Source of the DNA: a virus
DNA: 64,000 nt
IMG/VR virus record: IMGVR_UViG_3300032213_002832
Location: 62,001 to 126,000 of that record
Reading direction: 5' to 3' (one strand)
In this document: in pieces, positions 8,630-18,184 of the stretch
Position numbering within the stretch: the stretch's first letter is position 1
Layout of the letters: every line of letters starts with the position of its first letter
The notes under the pieces: generated by a model
The model's input: only the letters and a program-made list of their open reading frames with translations
Databases searched by the model: none
Told to the model about the DNA's origin: nothing
Position numbers and translations under genes: made by a program

Positions 8630-10027
8630 ATGAGTAACAAAAAATGGCAAATAAAGCATCAAGGTAAGTGGTATTCACTTAATCATATAGTTGATAGTGG
8701 TAAACCTTCTCATGAAGAGGGTGGCGGAAACCATTATCATGTAGATGGTCATGAACCAATTAGCCAGCATGATATTGAAGATATTGACATGAGTGGTCAG
8801 CAAGATCTTAATAAGCGTGAAGATAAAATACCCGGCGGTTTAGCTGATAAGAAGAAACCCTCTGACTTTGATAGTGAGAAATTAAAAGCTGGTATCAAAA
8901 TAGAAATGGAACATACTAGTGATAGAGCTGTAGCTGAAGAAATTGCTATGGATCATCTCACTGAAGATTCAGAGTATTATAAGAAACTAAAAGAAGTAGA
9001 AAAATATGATCGCGTAGAAGTAACCCCTGATGGGAAGCGTGAACTTACATATGGAAAAGAAGATCTGAGTAAAGAACCAGACTTGAAAAAACGTTGGAGT
9101 AAACTTAAAAAAGCACTAGATAGCAGTTCTGCCATAATGGATTTAGCTGAAGAGAGTGGAGATGATGAGTCAGATGCTCAACCTGAAGCCCAACCAGATG
9201 CTCAGCCTGAAGGCGACGTTGACCAAAGTGCTCAGCCTCAACCAGACGCACAACCAGAAGATAGCGGTCAAGATGATTCACAGCAAGAAGATGAAGCACA
9301 AAAAGAACAAGAAGTAATTGACTTCCTTCGCCAAGAAGGGTATGATGATACAGAAATCGCATATATTGTACGAAACCACAGTATCCCTATCCCTACAAAA
9401 GATGATAATGCCGCACAAAATGAAGCAGCTAAGGGAGAAATGGAGCAAGCACACTTACAAGAAAAACACGAACTTTCTCATGCGCATAAACAAGATGCTC
9501 ATGAACAAGAACGTCAACAAGATGACGAAGAATATAAGGTTAGGCTAGAGCACAAGAAGCGTATGTCAGAAGTTGAATACGAAAAAGCCAAATCTGACCT
9601 AGTAGATCCTAGTTTAGCTGGAGAGCATAAAAAGAAAATGCTTGATATTGAAGTTGAAATAGCTAGTAAGAAAAAAGAGCAAGCAGCTTTAGAGGTTGAA
9701 CATAAGAAGCGCATGTTAGACTTAGAATATGAGAAAGCTCATAAAGAAGCTAATAAAGAAGATCCAGCAGAAGCTACACAGAAAGAGCAATTACAATTTG
9801 AATTAGACATGAAGAGGATGGAGAAGGAGCTTGAACTTGAATTTAAAAAGAAAGAATTAGCTCTTAAACTAAAACTCACAGAAGAAGCAGCAAAACAAAA
9901 ACATGAACATGCTAAGCAGCAGTTTGAGTCAGACGCGGCAGTTAATTCTCAAGTAAAAGAGAACCAAGCTAAACATAAAATAGCTGAATCTAAAAAACCA
10001 CCAGTTAAGGAGAAAAAAGGTGAATAA
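8630..10027 (+). CDS. DUF5661-like protein with repeats and long coiled coil
   Basis: A 465-residue protein. Residues about 82-125 (SEKLKAGIKIEMEHTSD then AEEIAMDHLTED) match the DUF5661 pattern common in phage and bacterial proteins. Residues about 178-225 contain AQPE/AQPD repeats. The remainder (about 265-460) is a highly charged coiled coil with recurring EHKKRM-x3-EYEKA units. The coiled coil and disorder suggest a fibrous or scaffold-like structural role. SD AAGGAG is present. The stop overlaps the next gene. Confidence 0.7.
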   Translation: MSNKKWQIKHQGKWYSLNHIVDSGKPSHEEGGGNHYHVDGHEPISQHDIEDIDMSGQQDLNKREDKIPGGLADKKKPSDFDSEKLKAGIKIEMEHTSDRAVAEEIAMDHLTEDSEYYKKLKEVEKYDRVEVTPDGKRELTYGKEDLSKEPDLKKRWSKLKKALDSSSAIMDLAEESGDDESDAQPEAQPDAQPEGDVDQSAQPQPDAQPEDSGQDDSQQEDEAQKEQEVIDFLRQEGYDDTEIAYIVRNHSIPIPTKDDNAAQNEAAKGEMEQAHLQEKHELSHAHKQDAHEQERQQDDEEYKVRLEHKKRMSEVEYEKAKSDLVDPSLAGEHKKKMLDIEVEIASKKKEQAALEVEHKKRMLDLEYEKAHKEANKEDPAEATQKEQLQFELDMKRMEKELELEFKKKELALKLKLTEEAAKQKHEHAKQQFESDAAVNSQVKENQAKHKIAESKKPPVKEKKGE

Positions 10028-10337
10028 GATTGAAGCACTTATAAAAGCATTATCAGATGTAAAAGAGAAACTTACAAAAGATGCTTTAGATGACAAGATT
10101 AAAGCTAAAATGAAAGCTGAAATGGATAAGCGTAATTTTGGTGATAAGCAAGTTGCTGACCATTTACGTGACACAGACGAATCTATTCCTGCTGCCCAAC
10201 GTAGTAATATCAAAAACTCACTTAAGATACAAAATGCTCCAAAACCTAAACTAACAATAGTTAAGGGTGAGGAGTGTTATAAGATCAGTGATTTAGGTCA
10301 ATGGGGTATTGAAAAGAAGGATAAAGATAATGGCTAG
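10020..10337 (+). CDS. Small charged protein, unknown
   Basis: A 105-residue protein starting with GTG inside the end of the preceding gene, with SD AAGGAG. It has a Lys/Asp-rich helical N-terminal half and a C-terminal segment KLTIVKGEECYKISDLGQW. No family was recognised. The 8-base overlap suggests translational coupling. Confidence 0.65.
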   Translation: MNKIEALIKALSDVKEKLTKDALDDKIKAKMKAEMDKRNFGDKQVADHLRDTDESIPAAQRSNIKNSLKIQNAPKPKLTIVKGEECYKISDLGQWGIEKKDKDNG

Positions 10338-10749
10338 AAAACAAGATATAGACTGGTCTGACTGGAAAGGTTCTGTTCAATTAACACAACATCCATTATC
10401 AGCACCTATTAATACTAATCTTAAAAAAGGTGCTGATGTTGTTAATAATTTCTTATCGACATGTGCTCAATCTATCTTACGAGATATACCAAAACAACCA
10501 ACAAATGAACGAATGTTTGGTCATCTTGTAAAAACAGAAGCAGAAATTAAGGCTATCAATAAAAAGTGGGAAAATAGCATACACAATCATAAAGAGTTAT
10601 ATAAGCCCATTGATCATCTTAATAAGTCTAAAATAGAAGCTACGTGGGGTGAAGGTAAGTCTTTCAATAGTTTGCTTAAAGAGCAACTCTCTAAAGAGGA
10701 ATTAGCACAAAGAAATATGTGCGTTCAAGATATTGATGTTGCGAAATAA
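10330..10749 (+). CDS. Small helical protein, unknown
   Basis: About 139 residues starting at the ATG preceded by AAGGATAAAG; an earlier in-frame ATG has no better SD. It begins MARKQDIDWSDWKGS and is Asn/Lys-rich and helical. No membrane segment or known motif is present. It ends the accessory operon before a new intergenic promoter region. Confidence 0.65.
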   Translation: MARKQDIDWSDWKGSVQLTQHPLSAPINTNLKKGADVVNNFLSTCAQSILRDIPKQPTNERMFGHLVKTEAEIKAINKKWENSIHNHKELYKPIDHLNKSKIEATWGEGKSFNSLLKEQLSKEELAQRNMCVQDIDVAK

Positions 10750-10756
10750 TACTCTA

Positions 10757-10790
10757 TAGTATGATATACTAGTATAGTGTGATTTAAGAG
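10757..10790 (+). promoter_or_regulatory. AT-rich promoter region for the tail gene block
   Basis: The intergenic segment contains TATAGTATGATATACTAGTATAG, with overlapping -10-like hexamers 40-70 bases before the next ATG. No clear -35 is seen, so the exact promoter is uncertain. Confidence 0.4.
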
Positions 10791-10828
10791 TGACCTAGGG
10801 TGGTCATGCTTGGAAATGGGTGTAAAAT

Positions 10829-11824
10829 ATGTATGAAAAAAGACTCCCAGCAGTCTCTATACGAGCCTTTACTTCCGATGGTGGTACGCTTGGTCGCATA
10901 TTAACTACTCAAGCCCAAGATTTTAAAGTAAAACAACAAGTTATATTAAATTCTAATACCGCTGGCCAATCACGATTAGAGGTTAAGCGCGTAGAATCCG
11001 CTACAGTTTTATATGTAGGTCCTATTTCTACGCCCATCACTGCTAGAAGTGATATATCTAATTATTTAGTAGCAGATTCAGCTTCTATACAAGCAGATGA
11101 ACAACCACGTCCTACCATACCCGAACAAGAAATAGAGCGTTTAACTTACGAAGAAGAACCGACTGTAGCTAGGCGTACAGTTTTAGTAGATGCTTTAGGT
11201 AATAAATATAGCGATACCAATCCATTGCCAGTACAAGTTGATGGTGATATCAATGTTGGCGATATCAATGTAAGATTGTCACATTTAGATAATGTGCCTA
11301 ATCCAGGTGATATCGCCGACTCTGTTCGTGTAGGTGATGGTACTGATCTTTTAGGTATTAATGCCGATGGTAGTATTAATGTTGTAGATGATGCTTTAGC
11401 TGACTTGGTTACTGAAACTAATAACTTAATCACTGATAGTAATACTTTACTTGATGATATTAATACTCAATTAACCAGCGGTACGATTAAAGTAGACGAT
11501 GACCAAACACAAACCGCACTCAATAACATTCTAGGACAATTACAAGCCGGTGGTATAATCATAGGGACTGAGAACGGCACACCAACTGGTGTTCAGCATG
11601 TTTTTGTTAATAATATCAAAGAGATGATATTAAAAGCGAAAGATAGAACTGGGACAATAGTGTACGCAGATTTTGGAACTAAAGATCAGCGCATTACTAA
11701 AATCACATATACGGCACCAAGTATCGGAACCGGAGCTGGCTTTACAGCTGAAAAAACATTCACTTACACCCAAGTCGGAAATCGCTATCGAAGAGATACT
11801 CCTGGCAATTGGTCTTTGGTATAA
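10829..11824 (+). CDS. Tail or baseplate structural protein, unknown
   Basis: A 331-residue beta-rich protein. The N-terminal 100 residues look like a small globular domain. The middle contains Asp/Gly-rich turns (VDGDINVGDINV, VGDGTDLLG) and a helical trimerisation-like stretch, LADLVTETNNLITDSNTLLDDINTQL. The C-terminus ends YRRDTPGNWSLV. The same architecture is frequent in phage tail-tip and fibre-adaptor proteins. It opens the tail or fibre block. Confidence 0.65.
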   Translation: MYEKRLPAVSIRAFTSDGGTLGRILTTQAQDFKVKQQVILNSNTAGQSRLEVKRVESATVLYVGPISTPITARSDISNYLVADSASIQADEQPRPTIPEQEIERLTYEEEPTVARRTVLVDALGNKYSDTNPLPVQVDGDINVGDINVRLSHLDNVPNPGDIADSVRVGDGTDLLGINADGSINVVDDALADLVTETNNLITDSNTLLDDINTQLTSGTIKVDDDQTQTALNNILGQLQAGGIIIGTENGTPTGVQHVFVNNIKEMILKAKDRTGTIVYADFGTKDQRITKITYTAPSIGTGAGFTAEKTFTYTQVGNRYRRDTPGNWSLV

Positions 11825-11835
11825 AAGAGGGAACT

Positions 11836-13911
11836 ATGAAAACAATATTAGCAGACTTAGTAGCAAACGTAGGCAATACCTATGATCAAACCCGTACCAC
11901 AATCCAAGGTAGGGTATCGTCGAAGGTTATCAATACACAGACCGTACTTGGTCCTCCTTTAACAAAGTTTATTGACGTTTTTTCCGATACTGGACAAACG
12001 CCAACAGGTACAATCCGTGTTACTGATGCCAATAGACTTTTTGTGTGTGGAGCACCGACAGCGGGTAATATACCAATATTACTATACGATTTTAATTTAA
12101 CGACTGGCGCTTACGCTTATGTCGGCCGTATTAACGTAGCTATGCCAAACACAGCATCTACTACGCATACCATAAGAGCCTTAAGGGTTGCAGTCGACTC
12201 TACAAACACTGGCTGGAAGATTTTTTTAGTCACAACTGGATCAGTAACTATAAACGGTGGTACTTTTTTAATTAATAGTATCGACAAAACCGATTTCACT
12301 CCAGGTGGTACGTCCATCCCATTCGCAACAGCAAATAACCAAAAAGCTGTATATTTCTTGCAAGATCCAGCAAATATTGGAGCTGGACAACTTAACATTG
12401 CATCGGTTGGTGCTGCTTACGTTTCTTCAACAAATAAACTATATGTTCATAACGGTGTTGCAGCAACACATCAATACTATGTATATGACACGACTACCAG
12501 TCCAACTTACACAACCAATACCGTCAACGTATCTGTAGCATCTCCCGGTGTTGTCTCGGATGCCGGACACAGTTTTGTCCTTAATACGCCCGTTGTTTTT
12601 ACTAGTGGTCCTTTGCCGACTGGACTTGTCGTGGGTACGGTTTACTTCGTCAACAACCCTGTTGCTGGTGTAAGTTATGAATTAAAAGCAACTACAGGTG
12701 GTTCATCAATTAACACAACCGGCTCCCCCGCGACTGGAGTTGCGATAGGTAGAGCTTTTGGAACTACTGGTTCAAATTTTGTGCATAAAACTGGTAACTT
12801 ACCCGCATTATCAGGAACCCTGCTTGCTAACGACTCTGAAGAGTATGCCGTTCCGGTTGCTTCGCCAATCAACGGTGGTGTGCTTAACGGTAATGATTGT
12901 GTATTTTTAGCTACTACAACCAACTTATATTTGGGGTTAATTTCTCAACTAACGTCCGGCGCAGTTACTTGGACCTCTTTGTCAAACTCGAACACATTGG
13001 GTACAGTTAATCAAATCACGGCACCTACACCAACATTCGCAACTTGGTCAAACATATTAGATCAAGCTGTTTATATCACAAACACCTCAAAATTTGTATC
13101 GAAAAAATTAGAAAACAACGTCATCAGATCTATTACCGGCGAACTAAATAATCAATACTATGAAGGATTTTCTCCAGCAACTATTGAATTAGGCTTAGTT
13201 ACTGTCGTCGCTCTCACCAGAAGAGATGGTTGGATTTTTGCAGCGGGTGGTACGACAGGGCAAAGAGGAGTAATTGCTGCCGACTTTAAATCTGATTATT
13301 CAAATGATTTTTCCTATATCGTTACAAAAGTCTTAGATAATCAAAACGCCAAATTAAGATTTTATACTACTTATGAACAACTTTGGGATTCGACTGGTAA
13401 CATCAAGCTTCAGTATAGAACCTCTGGCTTTGGATCTATCAGCGGTGGCTGGATAGATGTTCCAGAATACGAAGACTTGGCTGGTTTGGTGATAGGAAGT
13501 AATCAAATACAGTTTAAGATTTCATTCAGCCTGCAATCAGAAGGAGCATCAGCTCCCGCTCAAGTTAATGAGTTAATAGCCGGTATTGATCCAAATGATG
13601 GGGTTAGTGATAATTGGGAATTTAGCGATGATTTCTCTGACAATGGTGTGCCATCAAGATCCGCATTCAGGTTAAAATTAGCATACGCTTCTGTCGTACC
13701 TACTCTTTATTATAGAGCATATGACTTATCAGATGCTCTATTGATTAATAACAACTCGGTCACTAATGCCGCCAACTTTGAATACTCAACCAATAATGGT
13801 ACATCATGGTTGCCTTTGGGAACTATCCCCAATACTGTAGGTACTTTAGTTAGGTATTCATTTACTACACCCCCAGGAGTTGATGTGCGCCCAGGACTTA
13901 AGGAGTCATAA
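11836..13911 (+). CDS. Large beta-rich tail or fibre protein
   Basis: A 691-residue protein. The chosen ATG has SD GAGGGA and begins after the previous stop; a longer in-frame version overlaps the previous gene without an SD. Composition is Thr/Ser/Asn/Gly/Val-rich throughout, with many short beta-strand patterns and no membrane segment. A segment near 230-310 (TNTVNVSVASPGVV, VVFTSGPLPTG, VGTVYFVNN) resembles phage tail beta-sandwich modules. It lies two bases before the repeat-bearing fibre protein, suggesting one structure. Confidence 0.65.
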   Translation: MKTILADLVANVGNTYDQTRTTIQGRVSSKVINTQTVLGPPLTKFIDVFSDTGQTPTGTIRVTDANRLFVCGAPTAGNIPILLYDFNLTTGAYAYVGRINVAMPNTASTTHTIRALRVAVDSTNTGWKIFLVTTGSVTINGGTFLINSIDKTDFTPGGTSIPFATANNQKAVYFLQDPANIGAGQLNIASVGAAYVSSTNKLYVHNGVAATHQYYVYDTTTSPTYTTNTVNVSVASPGVVSDAGHSFVLNTPVVFTSGPLPTGLVVGTVYFVNNPVAGVSYELKATTGGSSINTTGSPATGVAIGRAFGTTGSNFVHKTGNLPALSGTLLANDSEEYAVPVASPINGGVLNGNDCVFLATTTNLYLGLISQLTSGAVTWTSLSNSNTLGTVNQITAPTPTFATWSNILDQAVYITNTSKFVSKKLENNVIRSITGELNNQYYEGFSPATIELGLVTVVALTRRDGWIFAAGGTTGQRGVIAADFKSDYSNDFSYIVTKVLDNQNAKLRFYTTYEQLWDSTGNIKLQYRTSGFGSISGGWIDVPEYEDLAGLVIGSNQIQFKISFSLQSEGASAPAQVNELIAGIDPNDGVSDNWEFSDDFSDNGVPSRSAFRLKLAYASVVPTLYYRAYDLSDALLINNNSVTNAANFEYSTNNGTSWLPLGTIPNTVGTLVRYSFTTPPGVDVRPGLKES

Positions 13912-13913
13912 TA

Positions 13914-15263
13914 ATGGCTAATTTCTTAGTTAGAAATAATTTTTATCAAGGCACGAGTCAAGCATGTATCGTGGATTTAACACCGCCTACATTCGCGGGC
14001 ATTAACTTCCTTGATGTTGAGTCTAGAGGTCAAATAAGGTCTGGGTGGTCGGCAGCAACCGACGCATCAGCTCCTATTCGGTACGAGGTCTATATCAAGG
14101 CTTCGACCGCAACTGGCCTTTTTAACTTCGCTAATATCATTGCAGTAACACCAAACCTCCAGTACGATATCTTTACTCTACCAGATGGATCTTTCTTACA
14201 AAACGGAGTAACTTACTTTGTTGGAGTAAGGGCGATAGATGGTGTTAATAATAGAGATAGTAATACTATATCTCAAAGTGTTATTTCAACTGGTGTCTTA
14301 ACCACAATTGATACATATAACGTAAGTTGCAGTTTCTCTAATGACAATAACGATGATTTCAATTTGACGGCGTGGGCGGACAAGAATGGATCTCTAGCCG
14401 TTGCTCCTTCTGCGACTGTCGGTGTAGCGAATTATCAAGTGTATGATGAAAACGGCGCTGCTGTAGCTGGTATGTCAGGTTCTGGCATATCGGCTAATGT
14501 CAATGGATTATTCATATTTCCTCCCGTAGCAGACCTGACGAACCGACTCACTGAACATTATCAAGTTAGGGTGGGAATCATTGTAGACTCAGAAGAAAGA
14601 GTTAATTATACGCCAATAGACAGTTTCCAGAGAAATTATGAGATTGCTGGTATTGCTGATGCTGACGCTACTGGACAGATTGTTGGATCTTTCTGGATCA
14701 ACAGAAATGGTTCGATCGTTACTACTGGACTTGGTGATGGATCGTATCAATTATTTACATCTGACGGGATTGCGCTACCACTCACGGAATCTGGAATATC
14801 GGCCGATTCAAATGGATTTTTCGTAATAACTCCGGTATTCTCCCCCTTCCCGCTAGATCCAACCAGGCCATTTATTGTAAGAGCTGTTGTTGACATTGAC
14901 GGTCATATGCATGAACAAAACCTCATTCTGGGCAATGAGCAAGAAGTCTTTGATATTAAAGCTGTATTCTCGATTAATGCGTCTAACCAGCTTCGTGCTA
15001 CCTTTTGGTGTGCTAAAAATCATGAACAGATCAGCGGTGTTGTACTTGGAACAGCTAGTTATCAAGTATATGATGCCTCTGGAGCGGCTGTTTCTGGATT
15101 GACACAGTCTGGTTTAACCGCCGATGGAAATGGCTATTATCAAATCACTCCGGTTTTGGCTACATTAATAACCGATTTAACTCATTACACCGTTAAAATC
15201 ACTATGACGGTAGCTGGTTATCCAAGGATTGCAAGTAAAGCCTTCACTCTTTTAGGTACATAA
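13914..15263 (+). CDS. Fibre-like protein with three tandem beta domains
   Basis: A 449-residue protein. Residues about 20-120 resemble a fibronectin-III domain (RSGWSAATDASAPIRYEVYI). Three homologous units of roughly 105 residues follow. Each has an 'Ala/Phe-x-Asn-x-Asn ... Trp ... ' strand pair, a YQVYDxxGAAV or YQLFTSDGIAL strand, and SGxxADxNGxFxxxPV. The repeats fit a stalk or receptor-binding tail protein. SD AAGGAG precedes the ATG, and the stop overlaps the next start. Confidence 0.7.
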   Translation: MANFLVRNNFYQGTSQACIVDLTPPTFAGINFLDVESRGQIRSGWSAATDASAPIRYEVYIKASTATGLFNFANIIAVTPNLQYDIFTLPDGSFLQNGVTYFVGVRAIDGVNNRDSNTISQSVISTGVLTTIDTYNVSCSFSNDNNDDFNLTAWADKNGSLAVAPSATVGVANYQVYDENGAAVAGMSGSGISANVNGLFIFPPVADLTNRLTEHYQVRVGIIVDSEERVNYTPIDSFQRNYEIAGIADADATGQIVGSFWINRNGSIVTTGLGDGSYQLFTSDGIALPLTESGISADSNGFFVITPVFSPFPLDPTRPFIVRAVVDIDGHMHEQNLILGNEQEVFDIKAVFSINASNQLRATFWCAKNHEQISGVVLGTASYQVYDASGAAVSGLTQSGLTADGNGYYQITPVLATLITDLTHYTVKITMTVAGYPRIASKAFTLLGT

Positions 15264-15808
15264 TGGCTATTTCACGGAAATTATTAGCTCACGAAGATAA
15301 TGAGACTGTGCAATGGTTAAAAGTTGACCATGCCAGTCGTTACATTCAGATGCATAGTTCCGATTGGCAATTCCTATTCAATCCAGAGAGTACCCTTTCG
15401 GCCAGTGAACAGATTATCAAGATCGCTGCCAAATTTGATGATAATACTTTCAATAATATCCGAATGAGTGCGTACCTTTATGATCAGCAAAATGCGACAA
15501 TTGGCAATGCAGCGACATGTGTATTTAAAGTATACAAGGTATCTGGAGCTGATTGGGTAGAAACCTTACTTGCGACAGTTAATGGAACTCAACTCTCAAA
15601 TAATTATTTTTATGTCGCGCCAGACCTCAATACTTTGGGTAACTTAGACTATCAGGGCGGCGATACTATCATGATAGAAGCTACCATAATTAGGCTTACG
15701 ACTACTTATAGAGATAGAATCTATGTCAATCACTTGGGTATCTACGACAACATAACACGACTTCGCGGGGACGTGGAATTCCTAGAAGTTACAAAGATGG
15801 ATGAATAA
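15263..15808 (+). CDS. Tail-associated protein, unknown
   Basis: A 181-residue protein coupled to the fibre gene by a TAATG overlap. Alternating hydrophobic and polar residues suggest a jelly-roll or beta-sandwich (VFKVYKVSGADWVETLLATV, DTIMIEATIIRL). It is likely a tail-tip or fibre subunit from context; no family was recognised. Confidence 0.65.
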   Translation: MAISRKLLAHEDNETVQWLKVDHASRYIQMHSSDWQFLFNPESTLSASEQIIKIAAKFDDNTFNNIRMSAYLYDQQNATIGNAATCVFKVYKVSGADWVETLLATVNGTQLSNNYFYVAPDLNTLGNLDYQGGDTIMIEATIIRLTTTYRDRIYVNHLGIYDNITRLRGDVEFLEVTKMDE

Positions 15809-15809
15809 C

Positions 15810-16292
15810 ATGGTTAGAAAATATGCAATTCTAAAAAATCAAGTAATTACAGAAATCCTCTCTCTAGAGGAAGAGCAGGTTGCTGACGCAGCTCGTAATG
15901 CCGAAACTATCATCGATATCGAAGATATGTTACCACTTCCAGCAATTGGATATATTCTTAATGGAAATACCTTGCAAATTCCGCAAGGGTTAAGTTCTCG
16001 TGAAGAATTTGAAATTGAACTTAACAATCGAAAGTCAATTTTTGGTTCTGAACTGGCCAGAGAATCTGTCAATAGGATTGGAGCGAGAAACAAGATACTT
16101 AATAAGACTGGAGCGCAAGTTACAGCTCTTTTGACTACGCTGCTCGGAGTTAAATCTTTGATGGAGACCGGAGCATTAGGCACTGCCAGAAACGCCTGTA
16201 ATCAACTTAAGTATGTGTACACGGAATATACTGATATATTTGATTTAATCATACAAAAAATTAATGCTTTTGAGGCTACCAATGGCCTCTAA
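15810..16292 (+). CDS. Tail module protein with helical C-terminus, unknown
   Basis: About 160 residues; an ATG three codons upstream overlaps the previous stop. The N-terminal part (KYAILKNQVITEILSLEEEQ, IGYILNGNTLQIP) resembles small adaptor domains seen in phage tail proteins. The C-terminal half is helical and amphipathic, compatible with a fibre chaperone or a structural protein. The call is based on position and pattern. Confidence 0.6.
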   Translation: MVRKYAILKNQVITEILSLEEEQVADAARNAETIIDIEDMLPLPAIGYILNGNTLQIPQGLSSREEFEIELNNRKSIFGSELARESVNRIGARNKILNKTGAQVTALLTTLLGVKSLMETGALGTARNACNQLKYVYTEYTDIFDLIIQKINAFEATNGL

Positions 16293-16773
16293 AACTATCA
16301 TAGTGGGTTTCTCCCACGGCAAAACTATCTTCAGTAAACTTATATCCTTCCTTACACGCCAGGAGATAAGTCATTGCTACACTAGAATTCCTTTTGAAGG
16401 TGATGAAAAATTATCTACTGTTTTTCATGCGGCAGGCTTTAATGTTCACTATATGAATTACAACTATTTCAAAACTTTTCAGAAAAAGATCATTTCAGAG
16501 TACAAAATAGAACTAACTGATGAACAGTGGCTAGAAGCACAAAAGTTCAGGTTCGAAAATGCTGGCAAACCATATGGTTGGAAGCAAATTTTGGGATACC
16601 TATGGATTTTAATTAATAAAAAACTCAATAATCCCTGGGCTGATGGTGATAAAAGCCACGTTTGTGTAGAAGTGGTAGCTAAGTCTTTGGGTTTACCTGA
16701 CGCAGAAAAATTACTTCCACATGAATTAGAGGTAATAATGAAGTCAATGCCTTCAAGTACATTATTGATCTAG
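16282..16773 (+). CDS. Permuted papain-like (YiiX/YebB-type NlpC/P60) amidase or peptidase
   Basis: A 163-residue protein starting at ATG-GCC inside the end of the previous gene, with TGAGG upstream. ISHCYTR near residue 30 supplies the conserved His, and SHVCVEVVAKSLGLP near residue 127 matches the Cys-containing CSxLV region of permuted NlpC/P60 enzymes. GKPYGWKQILGYL lies between. Relatives hydrolyse peptide or acyl bonds in the cell envelope. At the end of the tail block it could be a virion-associated or lytic enzyme. Confidence 0.65.
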   Translation: MASKTIIVGFSHGKTIFSKLISFLTRQEISHCYTRIPFEGDEKLSTVFHAAGFNVHYMNYNYFKTFQKKIISEYKIELTDEQWLEAQKFRFENAGKPYGWKQILGYLWILINKKLNNPWADGDKSHVCVEVVAKSLGLPDAEKLLPHELEVIMKSMPSSTLLI

Positions 16774-17507
16774 TGTGGTTTTTGTTCCATAGCGTGAATC
16801 CTATCTTTTAAGTCATTCTCTCTTTGCTTTTGTACTGCTTTAACATCTTTTATTCGAAGTTCAAATTCATCCTTTATTTCTTTTCTCTCACTTCTTACCT
16901 TAGCATACGCGTGGTCTAATGCCTTTCTAGTTTCAGCATTCATCTCGAGTTGTTTTTGTTTATGTTTTTCCATTAGTTCTATAAAATCTTTAGATAATAA
17001 TGATATCTTCTCTTCTCTTGCCTGTTGAATTGTATCCCACGCAGTCTTTACTTGTTTATCATGGGCCTCACATGAGACAATCTCTGCCTTTTCGGCTTCT
17101 TCTTTATTTTTAAAGCCTTCATAAGAAAAATCATCACACCTTCTTTTAACCTCTTGGTCAATTAGACTACGCATAGCCTCAAAATCTTCTTCATTCCATG
17201 TAGATATTATCGAGTCTACTTCGTGTATTTCTACTGGCCATGCCGATTTATGCTTCTCTTGTATCACACTCTCTACTGTCTCATATTCCGCCATATTAGC
17301 TTCATAACTATCCGTCAATTCAGTAGTCAACTCTTCATCTATAGATTCAATTTCTTTTTTATTTTGCTCAACTTCATATACTAAGTCTACTTTGAGTTTC
17401 TCGATAGATATACTACCTTTAGAAGTTGTTAATTTGACGGTTGATTTCTGAACTGGATCAGAGCCACAACCCACTAATAAGACTAAGCCCAATAAGCACC
17501 CTCTCAT
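16770..17507 (-). CDS. Coiled-coil lipoprotein
   Basis: A 245-residue protein with a signal peptide and lipobox LVG-C at Cys14, followed by Gly. The mature part is almost entirely Glu/Lys-rich coiled coil with one CxxAH-type segment. By the E. coli +2 rule it would reach the outer membrane. A long coiled-coil lipoprotein next to an amidase and a holin-like gene suggests an outer-membrane spanin-like or envelope role, but the length exceeds typical o-spanins. It is convergent with the amidase gene and overlaps it by four bases. Confidence 0.7.
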   Translation of the reverse strand: MRGCLLGLVLLVGCGSDPVQKSTVKLTTSKGSISIEKLKVDLVYEVEQNKKEIESIDEELTTELTDSYEANMAEYETVESVIQEKHKSAWPVEIHEVDSIISTWNEEDFEAMRSLIDQEVKRRCDDFSYEGFKNKEEAEKAEIVSCEAHDKQVKTAWDTIQQAREEKISLLSKDFIELMEKHKQKQLEMNAETRKALDHAYAKVRSERKEIKDEFELRIKDVKAVQKQRENDLKDRIHAMEQKPH

Positions 17508-17695
17508 AAGTCCTCCTTATCTTTAGGATCATTAGCATAGTCTAAAAGTTTAGTGAGCTCTTCTACGGCCCCAGATACTTGGTGTAGTCGCACCTCTAAT
17601 TCTTGAACTAGGTTTAGCATATTTTCACGCTGTTCAACCAATGACAAAGCCTCTTTATTCAAACCTTTTATCCTATCTTCAATCACACTTCTCAT
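17504..17695 (-). CDS. Small coiled-coil protein
   Basis: A 63-residue protein that is almost entirely an amphipathic helix with heptad spacing (LNKEALSLVEQRENMLNLVQELEVRL). It lies upstream of the coiled-coil lipoprotein, with a stop/start overlap (ATGA) that implies coupled translation and possible partnership. It has no signal peptide. Confidence 0.65.
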   Translation of the reverse strand: MRSVIEDRIKGLNKEALSLVEQRENMLNLVQELEVRLHQVSGAVEELTKLLDYANDPKDKEDL

Positions 17696-17707
17696 CTATA
17701 ACCTCTA

Positions 17708-17745
17708 TTTTAGAGCTAATATTATGATATTATAGTATTAGTGTT
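17708..17745. promoter_or_regulatory. Divergent AT-rich promoter region
   Basis: The sequence TAATATTATGATATTATAGTATTAG lies between two divergent genes and offers -10-like hexamers in both directions. Exact start sites cannot be assigned. Confidence 0.4.
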
Positions 17746-17767
17746 ATTTTACCCTCGAGGATTTTTT

Positions 17768-18184
17768 ATGAGCGATATACAACAATTTATTCTCAATAAA
17801 CTTGAGAAGTTAGATGAAAAACTCGATGAAGTTAGAGAACAAAATATCAAAATTAAAGCTGATTTTGATTCGCACGCAACAATAGATCAAGAAATACATG
17901 AAGAAGTGGTTAAATTAACTAGCAGTATAGATAACCACTCAAAATCATTAGATGAATACAATCGACAATTAGAAATACATATTAGGGGAGTCAACACGTT
18001 AGATAAAAAAGTTGACATCTTAGAGCAAAAAGTACTACCTATACTGATAGAGAAAACAGATACAGAAGTAGTTAAAAAGTGGTGGAGTGTCCGTTTTGCT
18101 ACTATTTTAAAAATAGCCGGCTGGTTATCCGGTATCGCTGGCCTAGTTGTAGTGATATTAGAGCTGATTTCTAAATTAAGTTAA
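17768..18184 (+). CDS. Coiled-coil protein with C-terminal membrane anchor, holin-like
   Basis: A 138-residue protein; the ATG after CGAGGATTTTTT is chosen. Residues 1-100 are coiled coil. Residues about 110-135 form one hydrophobic segment (FATILKIAGWLSGIAGLVVVILELI). The topology resembles XhlA or hemolysin-like and some holin-associated proteins. With the neighbouring amidase and coiled-coil lipoprotein it may belong to a lysis module; this is inference. Confidence 0.6.
   Translation: MSDIQQFILNKLEKLDEKLDEVREQNIKIKADFDSHATIDQEIHEEVVKLTSSIDNHSKSLDEYNRQLEIHIRGVNTLDKKVDILEQKVLPILIEKTDTEVVKKWWSVRFATILKIAGWLSGIAGLVVVILELISKLS

Noticed and set aside
12283-12296. AAAACCGATTTCA on the plus strand in a tail gene
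   Set aside because: It lacks the CGA part of the motif, is inside a structural gene and is not followed by a start codon.
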